Part shown: piece by piece, positions 6,881-9,653 of the stretch
How the letters are laid out: every line of letters begins with the position of its first letter
Position numbering within the stretch: position 1 is the stretch's first letter
Program-made: the position numbers and the translations under genes
Source of the DNA: Pseudomonadota bacterium
GTDB taxonomy: Bacteria; Pseudomonadota; Alphaproteobacteria; Rhizobiales; Kaistiaceae
Length of the DNA: 9,653 nucleotides
Direction: 5' to 3'
Assembly: GCA_023392225.1 (NCBI GenBank)
Contig: JAEVZM010000340.1
Coordinates: 1-9,653, forward strand
Notes under the pieces: generated by a model
What the model was told of the DNA's origin: nothing
What the model saw: the letters and a program-made list of their open reading frames with translations, nothing else
Database searches by the model: none

Positions 6881-6933
6881 AACCATGGTTCCCAGCCGAT
6901 GGGTTGGCCGGCGCCGGCACGAGCCTGGCTGCG

Positions 6934-7698
6934 CTAGTCCCCCTCCCGGGGCAGCGGGGAGTGGATCGCGGCCAGCACCGCGCCGAGGAACGCGGCGAGA
7001 TTGTCGGTCAGGTAGTCGACATGGGGCCCTTCGCGGCCTTCCATCTCCCATTCCTCCTGGAACACCTCGCGGATGCCCGAGGGCACCACCAGCACGGTCC
7101 GCATGCCAAGTGCCGAGGGCACCTCGAGATTGCGCGAAAGGTCCTCGAACATCGCCGCACGGGACGGATCGATGCCGGTCGCCGCAACGAAGCGGTCATA
7201 GGTCTCGCGCGCCGGCTTCGGCAGGAGCTCGGAGCGCACGATGTCGAAGATGTCCTCGAAATGCTCGGTGATGCCGAGCCGCTCGGCCACCTTCTCGGCA
7301 TGCGATCGGGAGCCGTTGGTGAAGATGAACTTCCGCCCCGGCAGGCGCCGGATCTCGGCGGCGAGCAGCGGGTCCGGCTCGACCACCGAGTGGTCGATGT
7401 CGTGGACATAGGCGAGGAAGTCGTCCGGCGCGATGCCGTGCTCCTCCATCAGGCCACGCAGGGTCGTGCCGTAGCGGCGATAGTAGTCCTTCTGGACGCG
7501 GTGCGCCGATTCCGCATCGAGCGACAGCAGCCGCCCGACATACTCGCGGATCCGCCGGTCCACCTGCGCGAACAGGTTGGTGTGGTGCGGATAGAGCGTG
7601 TTGTCGAGGTCGAACACCCAGGCGTCGACATCGGCGAAACGCGACAGGTCGGGCGACGACGCGCCGCCTGGCTTCCCGGTTGGACCGGTCTCGCTCAT
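6934..7698 (-). CDS. HAD-superfamily hydrolase, pyrimidine 5'-nucleotidase-like
   Basis: A 254-residue cytoplasmic haloacid dehalogenase-type phosphatase, related to yeast Sdt1/Phm8 pyrimidine 5'-nucleotidases; the substrate is not proven. All four HAD motifs are seen: motif I FDLDNTLYPH with nucleophile Asp30 and acid/base Asp32, motif II FTNGS with Thr127, motif III Lys161 in LLPKPARETYDRF, and motif IV MFEDLSRNL with Glu185 and Asp186. The helical cap lies at about residues 40-110. An N-terminal tail of about 22 residues precedes the core. The ATG overlaps the argB stop as ATGA (7698-7695), which implies translational coupling. The argB neighbour is typical in Alphaproteobacteria, but no biochemical link to arginine synthesis is evident; nucleotide salvage or clean-up of a phosphorylated metabolite are possibilities. 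Confidence 0.92.
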   Translation of the reverse strand: MSETGPTGKPGGASSPDLSRFADVDAWVFDLDNTLYPHHTNLFAQVDRRIREYVGRLLSLDAESAHRVQKDYYRRYGTTLRGLMEEHGIAPDDFLAYVHDIDHSVVEPDPLLAAEIRRLPGRKFIFTNGSRSHAEKVAERLGITEHFEDIFDIVRSELLPKPARETYDRFVAATGIDPSRAAMFEDLSRNLEVPSALGMRTVLVVPSGIREVFQEEWEMEGREGPHVDYLTDNLAAFLGAVLAAIHSPLPREGD

Positions 7699-8600
7699 GG
7701 CCGGATCAGGGTTCCCACGCCGTGGTCGGTGAACAGCTCGAGCAGCACCGCATGCGGGGTCTTGCCGTTGAGGATGACGACCCCCTCGACGCCGCGGCCG
7801 AGCGCCTCGATGCAGGTCTCGACCTTGGGGATCATGCCGCCGGTGATGGTGCCGTCAGCGATCAGGGCGTGGACCTCCGCCACCGTCAGCTCGCGCAGCA
7901 GCTTGCCGTTCTTGTCGAGGACGCCGGGGACGTCGGTGAGGAACAGGAGGCGTGCCGCGCCGAGCGCGCCGGCGATGGCACCGGCGAAGGTGTCGGCATT
8001 GACGTTGTAGGTCTCGCCATCGTTCCCGGGGGCGACGGGAGCGATCACCGGAATTAGCTCGGCGCCGAGCACCATGTCGATGACGGCGCGATTGACGGTC
8101 TTGGGCTCGCCGACGAAGCCGAGGTCGACCACCTTCTCGATGTTGGAGCTCGGGTCGATCTCGGTGCGCGTCAGCTTCTCGGCGACGACCATGTTGCCGT
8201 CCTTGCCGCACAGGCCGACCGCCTTGCCGCCTTCGGCATTGATCGCCATCACGATCTCTTTGTTGATCTTGCCGGCGAGCACCATCTCGACGACGTCGAT
8301 GGTCTTCTTGTCGGTGACGCGGAGGCCGCCGCGGAACTCGGACTGGATGTCGAGCTTCTTCAGGAGCTCGCCGATCTGCGGCCCGCCGCCATGGACGACC
8401 ACCGGCCGCACCCCGGAGGTCTCGAGCAGCGTGATGTCGCGCGCGAAGGCCTTGCCGAGCGCCGGATCCCCCATGGCATGGCCGCCATACTTCACCACCA
8501 CGACCTTGCCGTCGTAGCGCAGCATGTAGGGCAGTGCCGCCGAGATCAGCCGCGCCTTGGCGATGCCGTCCTCGGTCTCCTGGTCGATCGTCGGATCCAT
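7695..8600 (-). CDS. argB: Acetylglutamate kinase
   Basis: ArgB phosphorylates N-acetyl-L-glutamate with ATP, the second step of arginine synthesis, and is usually the arginine-controlled step where the pathway is cyclic. The 301-residue protein has the amino acid kinase fold. The phosphate-binding VVVKYGGHAMGD contains Lys37, and the substrate loop is VVHGGGPQIGELL (68-80). The GLCGKDGNMVVAEKL segment, YNVNADTFAGAIAGAL (198-213), FLTDVPGVLDKNGKLL, and GGMIPKVETC with Lys259 follow. The first ~28 residues (IDQETEDGIAKARLISAALP) form the extra N-terminal helix typical of hexameric, arginine-inhibited enzymes, so feedback inhibition is likely. The start is ATG at 8598-8600, with GAGAAGAC 5 bases upstream. 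It shares an ATGA overlap with the HAD gene and has a good promoter candidate 31-59 bases upstream. Confidence 0.97.
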   Translation of the reverse strand: MDPTIDQETEDGIAKARLISAALPYMLRYDGKVVVVKYGGHAMGDPALGKAFARDITLLETSGVRPVVVHGGGPQIGELLKKLDIQSEFRGGLRVTDKKTIDVVEMVLAGKINKEIVMAINAEGGKAVGLCGKDGNMVVAEKLTRTEIDPSSNIEKVVDLGFVGEPKTVNRAVIDMVLGAELIPVIAPVAPGNDGETYNVNADTFAGAIAGALGAARLLFLTDVPGVLDKNGKLLRELTVAEVHALIADGTITGGMIPKVETCIEALGRGVEGVVILNGKTPHAVLLELFTDHGVGTLIRP

Positions 8601-8630
8601 CGTCGTCTTCTCGAAAACGTCGGGCGGCCT

Positions 8631-8659
8631 CTATAGCGGCTCGGACCGCGGGCGACAAT
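8631..8659 (-). promoter_or_regulatory. Putative promoter of argB
   Basis: On the minus strand ATTGTC (8659-8654) and CTATAG (8636-8631) are separated by exactly 17 bases. Compared with the alphaproteobacterial housekeeping pattern CTTGAC-17-CTATAT this is 4/6 and 5/6. Transcription would start near 8624, giving a leader of about 24 nt before the argB ATG. The position, in the only gap upstream of argB and just after the ABM gene stop, supports it. No repressor site was recognised next to it. Confidence 0.55.
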
Positions 8660-8671
8660 GACGGCGGACCG

Positions 8672-8962
8672 TCACGATCCGGTGCCGCCGACCGGCACCG
8701 TCGGGAAGCTCGGGCCGAAATCCGCGATCAGCGGCATGGCCTTGGCGATCGCGTCCCGGACCGCCGGCAGCTGGAGCGAAGCCTTGTGCGCCGCCTCGTC
8801 GTGCCAGACCTCAGTGATCCAGATCGCGTCCCCATCCGCCGCGTCATGGGCGACGATGTAGCTCCGGCACCCCGGCATGTCCCCGATTCCGGCGAGGATC
8901 GTGGCGACCAGCGCATCGCGCGCCCCGGGCTTCGCCGTCATCTTCCCGATCAGTCCGTACAT
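8672..8962 (-). CDS. Antibiotic biosynthesis monooxygenase (ABM) domain protein, YgiN-like
   Basis: A small 96-residue protein with the pattern of the dimeric alpha/beta-barrel ABM fold, as in YgiN quinol monooxygenase and related cofactor-free oxygenases or isomerases. Visible features are the first strand MYGLIGKMTAKPGARDAL, the PGCRSYIVAHDAADGDAIWI segment (30-49), ITEVWHDEAAHKASLQ (49-64) with the conserved Trp-His and His59, and the C-terminal helix PAVRDAIAKAMPLIADF. Length is normal for single-domain members. The start is ATG at 8960-8962, chosen for its strong GGAGG (minus strand 8972-8968) 5 bases upstream; an in-frame start at 9079 would add 39 residues with no family similarity. 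It is divergent from the beta-helix gene and 71 bp upstream of argB. Substrate and physiological role are unknown. Confidence 0.88.
   Translation of the reverse strand: MYGLIGKMTAKPGARDALVATILAGIGDMPGCRSYIVAHDAADGDAIWITEVWHDEAAHKASLQLPAVRDAIAKAMPLIADFGPSFPTVPVGGTGS
8680..8700. other. Perfect 8-bp hairpin in the last codons of the ABM gene
   Basis: CGGTGCCG (8680-8687) and CGGCACCG (8693-8700) are perfect inverted copies around a 5-base loop. In the mRNA of the ABM gene this stem ends 5 bases before the TGA stop (8674-8672). It encodes the tail PVGGTG, outside the conserved fold, so the protein does not obviously require these bases. No T-run follows, so it is not a canonical intrinsic terminator; it could slow 3' exonuclease decay or be coincidence. 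Confidence 0.35.
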
Positions 8963-9166
8963 GCGCTCCTCCCTCGGCCTGCCAGCATGCCTGTAGCCTG
9001 CCATGCCCCGGCGTCGGAACGTGGCGGGAGGCAATCTTTCGGCAACCTCCGTATTTCCTTCAGTGCCGAACGACCGCAATCACTGCTAGAATCGCTAGTT
9101 GGGGTCAATCATCCGGGTTCGCACGCCGAAGTGGCGGCCGCTCGGATGTAAGGGGAGGACTGAGAC
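8963..9166. promoter_or_regulatory. Divergent intergenic region between the ABM and beta-helix genes
   Basis: These 204 bp must carry the promoters for two divergent genes. On the plus strand TAGAAT (within CTGCTAGAATCGCTAG) is a 5/6 match to a TATAAT -10 box, but no convincing -35 lies 16-18 bases before it; CTAG-AATCG-CTAG around it is a small inverted repeat. On the minus strand CTACAG resembles the alphaproteobacterial CTATAT, again with a poor -35. A GGAGG/CCTCC inverted repeat (9027-9031 and 9046-9050) is weak. The part around 9031-9120 is visibly less GC-rich than its surroundings, as expected for control DNA. The ribosome binding site of the plus-strand gene is at 9151-9158 (AGGGGAGG). 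Confidence 0.45.
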
Positions 9167-9653
9167 ATGGTCGACTACACCGCAGGCAATGCCAGCGAGC
9201 TTGCGGCCGCGATCACCGCGGCCAACGCCAATCCCAATTCGGTCAACACCATCACGTTGACCGCGTCGATCACGCTGACCGCGGATCTGCCTATCATCCA
9301 CCCCGACGCCGGCTCGACCCTCGTCATCGACGGCGACGGCTTCACCATCAGCGGCGCCAACGCCTACCGCATCTTCTTCGCCGACAGCGGCAAGCTGGTG
9401 CTGAAGGACGTCACACTCAGCGACGGCTACGCCAAGGGGGGCGACGGCGGCGACGGCAGCTCGGCCGGCGGTGGCGGCATGGGCGCCGGCGGCGCCCTCT
9501 TCGTCAACAGCGATGCCGACGTGACCATCATCAACGTCGCCTTCGTCGATAACGCGGTGCTCGGCGGCACCGGCGGCCAGGGCGGGCTTGCCACCGGCGG
9601 TGGCGGCGGCGGCGGCCTTGGCGGCGACGGCGGCAACGCCGGCTTCGTCGCCG
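9167..9653 (+). CDS. Glycine-rich right-handed beta-helix-like protein, N-terminal part (runs off window)
   Basis: Starting at ATG 9167, 162 codons stay open to the window edge. A strong Shine-Dalgarno AGGGGAGG lies 8 bases upstream, so the start is well supported. Residues 1-45 read like the N-terminus of beta-helix proteins (SELAAAITAANANPN then TITLTASITLTADLPII). Successive strand-turn units follow: STLVIDGDGFTISG, KLVLKDVTLSDG and ADVTIINVAFVDNAV. Two glycine-rich tracts interrupt them at residues 91-109 and 133-157, each near the start or end of a strand, as long loops from the helix would be. There is no hydrophobic signal peptide. Such architecture is known in large secreted or surface proteins of Alphaproteobacteria, often with C-terminal RTX repeats and type I secretion; that C-terminus lies outside this window, so export is inferred. 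An adhesin is the best guess, and no enzyme motif is seen. Confidence 0.85.
   Translation, partial: MVDYTAGNASELAAAITAANANPNSVNTITLTASITLTADLPIIHPDAGSTLVIDGDGFTISGANAYRIFFADSGKLVLKDVTLSDGYAKGGDGGDGSSAGGGGMGAGGALFVNSDADVTIINVAFVDNAVLGGTGGQGGLATGGGGGGGLGGDGGNAGFVA

Noticed and set aside
3830..6937. A 1035-codon plus-strand open frame
   Set aside because: It lies antisense to the DHFR-like, dapD and CNNM genes, all strongly supported by family motifs. Its translation is rich in Arg, His, Asp and Gly without domain-like patterns, typical of an antisense shadow frame in very GC-rich DNA.
6904..8010. A 368-codon plus-strand open frame opposite the HAD and argB genes
   Set aside because: The minus-strand genes carry complete HAD and acetylglutamate kinase motifs; the plus-strand frame has no family pattern.
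9175..9636. Minus-strand open frames in the beta-helix gene, including a proline-rich one
   Set aside because: The proline runs are simply the reverse complement of the GGC glycine codons. The plus-strand frame has a strong ribosome binding site and a sensible beta-helix protein.
1..9653. Mobile elements, CRISPR arrays, tRNA or rRNA genes, defence or toxin-antitoxin systems
   Set aside because: No transposase or integrase motifs, no regularly spaced direct repeats, no tRNA-like cloverleaf and no defence-type domains were seen on either strand.

Overview
The window is about 9.65 kb of very GC-rich, densely coded bacterial chromosome. Gene content and order (fmt-truA converging on a dapE/dapD block, next to argB and a pyrimidine 5'-nucleotidase-like HAD gene) match a housekeeping neighbourhood common in Alphaproteobacteria, and two putative promoters resemble the alphaproteobacterial TTGAC/CTATAT type. 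A Hyphomicrobiales-like or Rhodospirillales-like host is plausible, but the genus cannot be named from this sequence. I see no tRNA, rRNA, CRISPR array, insertion sequence or integrase.

Layout. Plus strand, 1-1304: the 3' part of fmt (initiator Met-tRNA formylation) and truA (tRNA pseudouridine synthase), 14 bp apart. Minus strand, 8962 down to 1298: an ABM-fold monooxygenase-like gene; argB and an HAD hydrolase joined by an ATGA overlap; a CNNM/CorC-type membrane protein with CBS domains; dapD; a RibD-C/DHFR-like reductase; a DUF805 membrane protein; dapE; and a five-helix membrane protein of unknown function whose stop codon overlaps that of truA. Plus strand again from 9167: a gene running off the window end that encodes a glycine-rich, beta-helix-like protein, probably a large exported or surface protein.

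How the genes work together. DapD and DapE are two steps of the succinylase branch of meso-diaminopimelate/lysine synthesis, which feeds peptidoglycan and lysine. ArgB is the second step of arginine synthesis and carries the N-terminal extension typical of arginine-inhibited enzymes. Fmt and TruA serve translation. The CNNM/CorC, DHFR-like, DUF805 and ABM genes have no obvious pathway link to these and look like lineage-specific insertions into the cluster.

Most of the window is ordinary core genome. The part most worth following is the truncated gene at 9167. It begins straight away with beta-helix-type sequence and no visible Sec signal peptide, and carries two long glycine tracts. Secondary points are good promoter candidates for argB and dapE, and several palindromic spacers.
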